Shown: positions 57,599 to 64,000 of the stretch, one piece after another
Layout: the number at the start of each line of letters is the position of its first letter
Position numbering within the stretch: the first letter of the stretch is position 1
Assembly: GCF_021538615.1 (NCBI RefSeq)
Contig: NZ_JAJHIZ010000002.1
Coordinates: 806,001-870,000, forward strand
DNA: 64,000 nt
Reading direction: 5' to 3'
Source of the DNA: Niabella agricola
GTDB lineage: Bacteria > Bacteroidota > Bacteroidia > Chitinophagales > Chitinophagaceae
The notes under the pieces: generated by a model
Seen by the model: the letters and a program-made list of their open reading frames with translations, nothing else
What the model was told of the DNA's origin: nothing
Databases searched by the model: none
Translations under genes and position numbers: made by a program

Positions 57599-58156
57599 TC
57601 AGCAAACCAGGTAAAAAATAACCAGGTTTACCAGCCCGATGGCCAGCCCGAAAAGCAAGCCTGCGTTGCGGTACCTACGGAGCGGTGCAGCGGCCTGTTT
57701 CTTAACAAGGGAGGATATGGGCTGTTGTTTCAACTGCCGGATGACGATCTGTTCCGGATTCAGCGATGTTTTCAGATTGCCGGCGATCTGGAGCATTACC
57801 TGGGGAAACAGGATTTTCAATTGATTTATAAATACCTCCTTTACCTTGTCGGTGGTCTTATTGCCGATGAACATCGCCAGCATTGGGATCTCTTCTTTGA
57901 GCTTCACGTTTAAAAAGTCGTCAATGTGTTGCTCGATGGCCGGCATGGCTTTTTCGATAAGGGCCGGGTCGCTAACTTTTTGTTCAATATTAAAGGACTG
58001 ACCAACCAGTTCACCGGCCCATTGGCCCGCTTTTGCAGCCAGCTGTTCGTCCTGGCGGGGAAGGTACCGGTTCAGAAAATAATTGCCCGCTGCCATATGC
58101 AGCAACCAACCAGTGAGGGCCGAAACAGGAAGAAGGAGCAATAAGCAATAAGACAT
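57599..58156 (-). CDS. Membrane protein with DUF445-like features
   Basis: 185 residues with membrane segments at both ends (YCLLLLLPVSALTGWLLHMAAG and GLLFGLAIGLVNLVIFYLVC) and a long helical middle (AMPAIEQHIDDFLNVKLKEEIPMLAMFIG). The N-terminal PVSALTGWLLHMAAGNYFLNR resembles the DUF445 start (GxxTNxxAIxxLF), and the size matches the short Bacteroidota members. Function unknown. It stands between the TonB gene and tRNA-His. Confidence 0.6.
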   Translation of the reverse strand: MSYCLLLLLPVSALTGWLLHMAAGNYFLNRYLPRQDEQLAAKAGQWAGELVGQSFNIEQKVSDPALIEKAMPAIEQHIDDFLNVKLKEEIPMLAMFIGNKTTDKVKEVFINQLKILFPQVMLQIAGNLKTSLNPEQIVIRQLKQQPISSLVKKQAAAPLRRYRNAGLLFGLAIGLVNLVIFYLVC

Positions 58157-58187
58157 AAAATAAATTTGTCGCGGGGTGCTTACAAAA

Positions 58188-58213
58188 AAACCCCGAATAA
58201 GGATTCGGGGTTT
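58188..58213 (-). terminator. Terminator downstream of tRNA-His
   Basis: AAACCCCGAA and TTCGGGGTTT pair over six bases; on the minus strand a T run follows, so it ends the tRNA transcript. Confidence 0.85.
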
Positions 58214-58219
58214 GATCAG

Positions 58220-58294
58220 GGTGGCTAACCGGGTTCGAACCGGCGACCCTCAGAACCACAATCTGATGCTCTAACCAACTGAGCTATAGCCACC
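58220..58294 (-). tRNA. tRNA-His (GTG anticodon)
   Basis: On the minus strand the cloverleaf reads acceptor GTGGCTA/TAGCCAC, D arm GCTC...GAGC, anticodon stem TCAGA/TCTGA with loop TTGTGGT, and T arm with TTCGAAC. The discriminator is C73 and the 5' base is an extra G that pairs with it, the mark of tRNA-His. CCA is not encoded. A terminator follows directly. Confidence 0.96.
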
Positions 58295-58454
58295 ATTAAC
58301 AGGGCTGCAAATGTAAATAAAAAAGGAATATAAACGGCAAGAAATTATTTATTTGACAGCAAATATTTTTATTGACGTAATTTTAATAGGAAATTTTATC
58401 AATTTATTGTCTTAAAAAAAATAACGAAATACGTAAGTCGTCGTTTTAAAATAT

Positions 58455-58462
58455 TATTTTTG
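58455..58462 (+). promoter_or_regulatory. Promoter -7 box for the S41 protease gene
   Basis: TATTTTTG matches TAnnTTTG exactly. The expected transcription start coincides with an ATG at 58467, which argues for translation from the next ATG at 58497. Confidence 0.5.
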
Positions 58463-58496
58463 GGAAATGCGTGGTTTGTTAAAGTATATATTGAAT

Positions 58497-60638
58497 ATGA
58501 AAAGATTACCTTTTGTACTGTTGATTATATTGTTGACGGGTTCTTTTTTTGCATTTAAATCATCCGTTGCACGTACACCTCCGGGTAAGTACGAGCAGAT
58601 CATGGGACTGGTGGGGCAGCTCCTGGTACAAGGGCATTTCAGCCCCCAGAATATTGATGATAACTTTTCAAAGAAAGTGTTCGACAAGTTTATCGATGAT
58701 CTCGATTTTGAAAAGAATGTGTTTCTTAAATCCGATTATGATTCGCTGGCCGCATTGTATGCTACCCGGATCGATGATGAAATAAAAGGAGCGCCGGTGC
58801 AAAGCTTCCTGGCGATCTCTGCTGTTTTTGACAGGAGGATCCGTGAAACAGCCGGATGGAGCCAGACCATTCTTGCAAAACCATTTGATTTTTCAGTAAA
58901 TGAATCCATCACCCTCAATGCAGATAAACTACAGTACCCGGCCAGCGGCGCCGAGCGCCAGGATCGCTGGAGGAAGAAGCTGAAATACCTGGCACTGGAA
59001 CGGTATGTAGACCTGCTCGATGAAAGAAGTGCCAATAAAAATCAAAAAGGCTATGCGGTAAAGAGCGATGCAGAGCTGGAAAAGCAGGCGCGCAGTCGTA
59101 CCGATACCGTGATCGGGCGGTTGTTTGAACGCTATAAGGCAAAGTACCGTGATGAAGATAAGTTTGATATGTTTATGAATGATATCGCTAATACGATGGA
59201 TCCCCATACGAGTTTTATGGCTCCAGTGGACAGGCGGTATTTTGATGAGGAGATGAGCGGGGTATTCTTTGGCATTGGGGCGGCACTGCAGCAGGTGGAT
59301 GGTAAGATAAAGATCACCTCACTGAATGCCGGAAGTCCGGCGGAAAAATCCGGACAACTACAGAGCGGCGATATCATCACTAAGGTAGCGCAGGGCGATG
59401 GTCCGGCGGAAGACCTGATGGGATATAACGTACAGGATGCAGTGAAGCTGATCCGAGGTAAAGAAGGCACGATTGTAAAACTCACCGTACGGAAAGCTGA
59501 CGGCGTAGTAAAAGTAGTAAGCCTGAAAAGGGAAAAAATTGAGAATGATTTTGATACCTATGCCAGAAGTGCCGTAATCAATGACCCGGTAAAACATACT
59601 AAAGTAGGTATTATTTACCTGCCTGAGTTCTATGCCGCATTTGATGATCCGAATGGTCGCCGCAGTTACCTGGATGTGGCGAAAGAAGTACAAAAACTAA
59701 AAGATGCCAAGGTTGACGGCATCATCATCGATCTGCGTTACAATGGCGGCGGTTCGTTATATGATGTGGTAAAGATGGTGGGTCTTTTTGTTGGGAACGG
59801 CCCCGTGGTGCAGGTAAAAGGCCGCGTGAACCCGGCTGAGGTGCTGGATGTAAAAGACGAGTCAGTGCTGTATGACGGCCCGCTGGCGGTGATGGTGAAT
59901 GAATTCAGTGCTTCTGCTTCTGAAATATTTGCGGCTGCCATACAGGATTATGGCAGAGGTGTGATCATTGGAGGCACCTCTACTTTTGGTAAAGGAACCG
60001 TGCAGCGCAATTTTGGCCTGGATGCTAAAAACGGAATTACTTATGGAGAGTCGGACCTGGGAACCATAAAACTGACCCTCCAGAAATTTTACCGGGTAAG
60101 CGGGGGCTCTACGCAATTAAAGGGAGTGGAGTCCGACATCGTGTTACCCAGCTACATGGATGTGCTGAAGATGAAAGAAAAGGATAATAAGGATGCATTA
60201 CCTTACGATGAAATTAAGCGGGCTAATTACATGCCCTGGAAAAGCGCCTGGAACCTGCCGGAAATAAAGTCCCTGAGCGAACAGCGGCTGAAGGCAGATT
60301 CTTCATTCAAAGTGATCAAGGCGAACAGCCAGTGGCTGGTACGCGAAAATGATGAGAGCTCGCTGAATATCGAAAGCTATCGCCAGGAGCGGAAGGCGAT
60401 CAAGGAAAAATCAGACCAGATGAATGCCGCACAAAAATTAAAAAATAAAATGGATGTGGCCCTTATACCAGCGGAGGCCAATAAATTTGCCAATGACAAA
60501 AGCAAAGCAGAAAGAGCAAAGCAGTGGTTAAAAGTACTGAGCGAAGACATTTATCTGAACCAGGCTGCAAATGTAGTAGATGATATGGTGAAGATTGACC
60601 GTCTGGCCAAGAACACGGCACCACCGGTGCATCCGTAA
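58497..60638 (+). CDS. Carboxy-terminal processing protease (S41, Prc/Tsp-like)
   Basis: About 713 residues. Signal anchor (PFVLLIILLTGSFFAF), an N-terminal tail-specific-protease domain, a PDZ domain (GIGAALQQVDGKIKITSLNAGSPAEKSGQLQSGDIITKVAQGD), the S41 catalytic core with Ser in NEFSASASEIFAAAIQDYGRG and Lys in STFGKGTVQ, and a C-terminal DUF3340 helical domain. It degrades or trims periplasmic proteins at their C-termini. The ATG at 58497 puts the hydrophobic leader at the N-terminus; the one at 58467 would be at the predicted transcription start. Confidence 0.93.
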   Translation: MKRLPFVLLIILLTGSFFAFKSSVARTPPGKYEQIMGLVGQLLVQGHFSPQNIDDNFSKKVFDKFIDDLDFEKNVFLKSDYDSLAALYATRIDDEIKGAPVQSFLAISAVFDRRIRETAGWSQTILAKPFDFSVNESITLNADKLQYPASGAERQDRWRKKLKYLALERYVDLLDERSANKNQKGYAVKSDAELEKQARSRTDTVIGRLFERYKAKYRDEDKFDMFMNDIANTMDPHTSFMAPVDRRYFDEEMSGVFFGIGAALQQVDGKIKITSLNAGSPAEKSGQLQSGDIITKVAQGDGPAEDLMGYNVQDAVKLIRGKEGTIVKLTVRKADGVVKVVSLKREKIENDFDTYARSAVINDPVKHTKVGIIYLPEFYAAFDDPNGRRSYLDVAKEVQKLKDAKVDGIIIDLRYNGGGSLYDVVKMVGLFVGNGPVVQVKGRVNPAEVLDVKDESVLYDGPLAVMVNEFSASASEIFAAAIQDYGRGVIIGGTSTFGKGTVQRNFGLDAKNGITYGESDLGTIKLTLQKFYRVSGGSTQLKGVESDIVLPSYMDVLKMKEKDNKDALPYDEIKRANYMPWKSAWNLPEIKSLSEQRLKADSSFKVIKANSQWLVRENDESSLNIESYRQERKAIKEKSDQMNAAQKLKNKMDVALIPAEANKFANDKSKAERAKQWLKVLSEDIYLNQAANVVDDMVKIDRLAKNTAPPVHP

Positions 60639-60672
60639 TTGTTTATTGAATCATCATCTTATTAAGTACATG

Positions 60673-60700
60673 AAAAAACCGGCTGAAAGGCCGGTTTTTT
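60673..60700. terminator. Bidirectional terminator between S41 protease and TIM-barrel gene
   Basis: AAAAAACCGGC and GCCGGTTTTTT pair over six bases, with A and T runs on both sides. Confidence 0.9.
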
Positions 60701-60724
60701 TTGATATAGATGATTTGGTTTACG

Positions 60725-61609
60725 CTAAAAGACCAGCTTATTCAAGTAAGCGGCTCCTTCCTTCACACATTCAATCGGCGCTTTTTCATAAGCTTCCTGT
60801 TCCAGGATATAATGCTCCATTCCCGCAGCACGGGCAGCTGCCAGGATCGTTTTAAAATCGATGGAGCCGGTACCCACGATCACACTTAAATTCGGCTCTC
60901 CTTTTTGTGGCACGGCGCCTTTTTTCCGGTCTTTTACATGGCAAAGCTTAAACCGGCCGTTGTATTTCTTCAACCAGGCCACGGGATCCTGTCCTGCTGT
61001 AACCACCCAGTAAATATCCATTTCATAGTCCATCAGACTTTGGTCCGTGTGCTGCATAAAAATATCCTGGGGATATTGTCCTTCCTGCTGGCGGAAACTG
61101 TAATCATGGTTATGGTAGGCAAAGCGGATTCCGTTCTTCTTGCAGATTTCACCCGCCATATTGAATTCGTCGGCTAGTTTTTTATATTCATCAAGGGTTT
61201 TCTGCGGACCTACATACGGACAAATCAGGTAGCGCATACCAATTGCTGCGGCTTCTGCTGCCTTGCGTTCAAAGTCGGTCCTGAAATCACAGTGGCTGCT
61301 CACGATCTTCATACCCAGTTCATCCATATAGGCTTTAAATCCTTTATGCCCCATGCCCCAGAACATTCCCTGCGCACCTTCATAGCTCTCGATTTCTTTA
61401 TAACCAAAGGCGGCGAGCTGTTTCAGGATGCCTTTCGGGTCTTTAGGCAGGTCGTCTCTCAGGCTGTAAAGCTGTATTCCCGGGGCCTTAATACTGCCGG
61501 CAGCCTTCATGCGGGAAGAGGGAGTGCAGGCGGCATTCAGTGTTGAGCCCAGCATCAGACCAAGCGCGGCGCCCCCCGACCGTTTTAAAAATTCTTTTCT
61601 ATTATACAT
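60725..61609 (-). CDS. Exported sugar phosphate isomerase/epimerase-like TIM-barrel protein
   Basis: 294 residues. A Tat-like leader (NRKEFLKRSGGAALGLMLG, R-K variant) precedes an xylose isomerase-like TIM barrel: PGIQLYSLRDDLPKDPKGILKQLAAFGYKEIE, KIVSSHCDFRTDF, KNGIRFAYHNHDYSF and MDIYWVVTAGQDPVAWLKKY, with His/Glu/Asp metal ligands in the usual places. Likely an exported sugar-acting isomerase or epimerase; a ketose is the natural guess. The ATG at 61609 is used, because the frame upstream to 61654 overlaps the next gene's coding end. It is last of the operon with a second TIM barrel and transporters. Confidence 0.85.
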   Translation of the reverse strand: MYNRKEFLKRSGGAALGLMLGSTLNAACTPSSRMKAAGSIKAPGIQLYSLRDDLPKDPKGILKQLAAFGYKEIESYEGAQGMFWGMGHKGFKAYMDELGMKIVSSHCDFRTDFERKAAEAAAIGMRYLICPYVGPQKTLDEYKKLADEFNMAGEICKKNGIRFAYHNHDYSFRQQEGQYPQDIFMQHTDQSLMDYEMDIYWVVTAGQDPVAWLKKYNGRFKLCHVKDRKKGAVPQKGEPNLSVIVGTGSIDFKTILAAARAAGMEHYILEQEAYEKAPIECVKEGAAYLNKLVF

Positions 61610-61628
61610 AATTATACGTTTAGCGGGT

Positions 61629-62516
61629 TTAAACATCACATAGCAGGATGGCATCTTTTAGCGCCTGTTTGCGTTCTTCATCCGTTTTTCCTGTTGGAAT
61701 AAATTCCTGAGCCACATATCCTTTAAAGCCGGTTGCCGCAATGGCTTTCATAATAGCGGGATAATTTAGTTCCTGCAGCTCATTCAGTTCATGCCTGCCC
61801 GGAACACCTGCCGTATGATAATGGGTAAAGTAGGAGTGATAGGACCGGATATTGGCAATCACATTTCCTTCATCGATCTGCATGTGATAAATATCGTAAA
61901 GCAGTTTGAAATGCTCCGATCCTAAACGCTTGCAAAGCTCTACGCCCCATGCACTGTGATCGCACATATAATCATGATGATCTACCTTGCTGTTCAGCAG
62001 TTCCATAACCAGGGTTACATTGTGTTTTTCTGCATGCTGCAGGATCTTTTTCAATCCCTGCACACAATTTTTCAGACCGGTTTCATCATCCATGCCCCGC
62101 CGGTTACCGCTGAAACAGATCAGATTTTTATAACCGGCTTTTGCTACATATTCAATATGCTCGGTATAGTTTTTTATCAGGGTGCTGTGAAAGTTAGGCT
62201 CGTTCCAGCCATCTACGAGGTTGATCTCGGCACCGTTACACATGCTGGAGTAAATGCCGTGTTTCTTTAGTGTATCCCAGTCTTTGGGCCCTACCAGGTC
62301 AATGGCCGCAAATCCCAGTTCTTTTACATTAAGGCAAAGTTGTTCCAGTGAAAGATTTCCGTAGGTCCACCGGCATACGCTGTGATTAATATTCCCTTTT
62401 AAACTCATGTTCTTTTTATTGTTCTTTAAAACCGAGCTCCAGCCGGAAACATTACCGGCCAGGGCTGCTGTGATGGCAATTGTTTGGATCGCTTTTCTGC
62501 GGGATGTCTTTTTCAT
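61629..62516 (-). CDS. Exported hydroxypyruvate isomerase-like TIM-barrel protein
   Basis: 295 residues. A twin-arginine-type leader (SRRKAIQTIAITAALAG) is followed by an AP endonuclease 2/Hyi-like TIM barrel: LCLNVKELGFAAIDLVGPKDW, KNLICFSGNRRGMDDETGLKNC, VTLVMELLNSKVDHHDYMCDH, FKLLYDIYHMQIDEGN and HTAGVPGRHELN. The metal ligands (Glu in VMELLN, Asp in YDIYHMQ, His in YHTAGVPGRH, late Glu in AQEFIP) are all present. Probably a sugar or sugar-acid isomerase outside the cytoplasm. It lies 4 bp after the NupG-like gene and 19 bp before the other TIM barrel. Confidence 0.88.
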   Translation of the reverse strand: MKKTSRRKAIQTIAITAALAGNVSGWSSVLKNNKKNMSLKGNINHSVCRWTYGNLSLEQLCLNVKELGFAAIDLVGPKDWDTLKKHGIYSSMCNGAEINLVDGWNEPNFHSTLIKNYTEHIEYVAKAGYKNLICFSGNRRGMDDETGLKNCVQGLKKILQHAEKHNVTLVMELLNSKVDHHDYMCDHSAWGVELCKRLGSEHFKLLYDIYHMQIDEGNVIANIRSYHSYFTHYHTAGVPGRHELNELQELNYPAIMKAIAATGFKGYVAQEFIPTGKTDEERKQALKDAILLCDV

Positions 62517-62520
62517 ACGA

Positions 62521-63753
62521 CTATTGAGGTAATGCTGCAGCTTTTGATTTATCCCTGAAAAGTAATATGAATAAGACCATTACCACGGCCGCAATCCCTG
62601 CCGGAACCAGCCATACCATTTTCCATTCAGGCGTGCCTGCTGCTGTTTTATAATGCTCGGATATAAAACCTGCTACCCAGAAACCGATCAGCATCCCTAC
62701 ACCATAGGTGGCCAGTGTAATCAATCCCTGAGCCGAACTTTTATATTGTTCACCAGCTTTTGCATCAGTATAGATCTGCCCGGATACAAAGAAGAAGTCG
62801 TAACATACTCCATGCAGCACAATTCCGGCAATCAGCATAAAAGCCAGTTCACCGGAATTGCCATATGCAAATAAGATATAACGAACGACCCATGCGAGCA
62901 TCCCTACAAGAATGGTATTCTTAAACCCAAAACGTTTAAAGAACACCGGTAACAATAAAATAAACAATGCTTCGGATACCTGGCCGAATGCCATCATACC
63001 AGTGGCATTTTCAAGCCCGATGCCTGTAAGGAAGGGGTTGGCATTTTGATAATAGAAAGCAAGCGGAATACAGATAGCGATGGAGGCAAGGAAAAAGATC
63101 AGGAAGTTCGGGTCCTTTAATAATTTAAGCGCATCCAGTCCAAGGATCTGTGAAACGCTGGCATTTCCCTGCGCTTTTTTAGGAGGTGTTTTGGGAAGGG
63201 TAAAGCTGAAGAGTCCCAATACACCAGCAGCAACAGAAGCCATCAGGAAGGTGTTTCTTAACGTACCATTCGTGGTATTGTTTTGCACCTCATCCCATTT
63301 GAGCCAGCTGATCAGCAAACCCGCCAGGATCCAGCCGATGGTACCAAAAACCCGGATATTGGAGAACTGTTTTTCCGGATTGCTCATCTGGCGGAAGGAA
63401 ACCGAATTCACTAATGCCAGAGTAGGCATATATACGATCATATAGCCAAAGGTATAGGGATAAAATACACTTACATCGTTAGACTTGTACATCATATACA
63501 TCAGGATGGCTCCGGCAATATGCAAAAGCCCGAGGATTCTTTCGGCGTTAAAAAAACGGTCAGCGATTAACCCGATAATAAAGGGGGCAATAATGGCTCC
63601 GTAAGATTGGGTGGAAAATACTTTTGCAATATCCAGGCCGTCTGCTTTTAAGTTTGTTCCCAGGTAGGTACCCAATGTTACAAACCAGGCGCCCCAGATA
63701 AAAAACTCCAGGAACATCATAACCGATAACTGGACTTTTACGGATGATTTCAT
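62521..63753 (-). CDS. NupG-like nucleoside:H+ symporter (MFS)
   Basis: 410 residues with twelve predicted membrane helices, for example SVMMFLEFFIWGAWFVTLGTYL at the N-terminus, which is typical of the NupG/XapB nucleoside symporter family, and VSFRQMSNPEKQFSNIRVFGTIGWI in the second loop. It sits in an operon with two exported TIM-barrel proteins, so its real substrate may be a nucleoside-like sugar or other sugar rather than a nucleoside. It begins 61 bp after the partial transporter gene. Confidence 0.88.
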   Translation of the reverse strand: MKSSVKVQLSVMMFLEFFIWGAWFVTLGTYLGTNLKADGLDIAKVFSTQSYGAIIAPFIIGLIADRFFNAERILGLLHIAGAILMYMMYKSNDVSVFYPYTFGYMIVYMPTLALVNSVSFRQMSNPEKQFSNIRVFGTIGWILAGLLISWLKWDEVQNNTTNGTLRNTFLMASVAAGVLGLFSFTLPKTPPKKAQGNASVSQILGLDALKLLKDPNFLIFFLASIAICIPLAFYYQNANPFLTGIGLENATGMMAFGQVSEALFILLLPVFFKRFGFKNTILVGMLAWVVRYILFAYGNSGELAFMLIAGIVLHGVCYDFFFVSGQIYTDAKAGEQYKSSAQGLITLATYGVGMLIGFWVAGFISEHYKTAAGTPEWKMVWLVPAGIAAVVMVLFILLFRDKSKAAALPQ

Positions 63754-63814
63754 ATAACTGCTTTAGAAGGATTGTTTAAAATTAGTAAAGAATATAAGGT
63801 TTGAATATTACCGG

Positions 63815-64000
63815 TCAGGCAGTCTGAAGTTGTTTGTTTTTATTTCGGGTATAGATGTTCAGGCCAATAAACGCTACGATCAGCACGATCGGAATCACGA
63901 GTGTGGAGTTGATGATCTCGGGGCCTGCTGCTTTGTTGGCTTCTGCAAGGGCAATCTTCATTTCCTGCGTAGCCTCCGGCGCATTATAGGCCTTGAGGTC
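63815..64000 (-). CDS. C-terminal end of a membrane protein, probably a transporter (partial)
   Basis: Only the last 61 residues lie in the window. They hold one clear membrane helix (STLVIPIVLIVAFIGLNIY) followed by a basic tail (TRNKNKQLQTA), preceded by a polar Ala/Glu-rich helix (PEATQEMKIALAEANKAAG). Being directly upstream of the NupG-like gene on the same strand, it is probably another MFS transporter of the same operon. The family cannot be fixed from this part. Confidence 0.65.
   Translation of the reverse strand, partial: DLKAYNAPEATQEMKIALAEANKAAGPEIINSTLVIPIVLIVAFIGLNIYTRNKNKQLQTA

Overview
The window looks like a chromosomal segment of a Bacteroidota bacterium, most likely of the family Chitinophagaceae (a Niabella-like genus is my best guess, by feel only). 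The reasons are a SusC/SusD pair with SusD-type lipoproteins, lineage-typical families (PUR/DUF3276, DUF2851, DUF2520, DUF6660), TAnnTTTG-type -7 promoter boxes in front of many genes, an almost complete lack of Shine-Dalgarno sequences, and a TolC/RND heavy-metal efflux set of Bacteroidota type. There is no phage, integrase, transposase, rRNA operon or CRISPR array. Most genes are ordinary; the unusual material is between them.

Layout. 1-5.9 kb: a minus-strand CzcCBA-type heavy-metal efflux operon led by a small DUF6660-like secreted protein. 6.2-11.5 kb: a patatin, an ATP-grasp-like protein, an ABC exporter and a PUR-family nucleic-acid-binding protein, separated by repeat-rich spacers. 11.8-15.9 kb: two exported TldD/TldE-type proteins and a small secreted protein. 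16-17.7 kb: etfBA. 17.8-21.6 kb: a plus-strand run of TPR protein, tilS, mltG and yihY-like. 22-29.2 kb: Tat-exported phospholipase C, methyltransferase, SufE, serC, a Crp/Fnr regulator and an NAD-binding epimerase. 29.4-34.7 kb: a NarL-type two-component system and topA. 35-40.8 kb: a hydrolase and the cluster DUF2520, kdsC, UbiA, Maf, DUF2851, interrupted by a tandem-repeat array. 41.3-47.7 kb: a SusC-SusD-fasciclin-lipoprotein uptake locus. 47.8-50.9 kb: a small secreted protein, a second repeat array, a Nudix hydrolase, pyrE and a LEA-like lipoprotein. 51.3-58.3 kb: two glycosyltransferases with a UDP-GlcNAc 2-epimerase, a TonB-dependent outer-membrane protein, a DUF445-like protein and tRNA-His. 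58.5-64 kb: an S41 protease, then a minus-strand operon of transporters and two exported TIM-barrel proteins.

The best candidate for something undescribed is a family of structured intergenic repeats. Two arrays (about 36.76-37.39 kb, roughly 107-bp units; and 48.35-49.12 kb, roughly 200-bp units) and a solitary copy near 7.3 kb share no long sequence identity but share an architecture: an outer inverted repeat (AACCGC/GCGGTT or TTAACGCAA/TTGCGTTAA), an inner CGCAA/TTGCG stem and further inner stems. In the 48-kb array the innermost stem differs between copies in ways that keep pairing through G-U wobbles, which suggests that folding, in DNA or RNA, is what is conserved. Other leads are an exported TldD/TldE pair in which only one partner keeps the HExxxH site, a perfect 26-bp palindrome in front of the histidine kinase, a LacI-like operator pair in front of susC without a LacI gene nearby, and a consensus promoter so close to a TTG start that the epimerase message may be leaderless.
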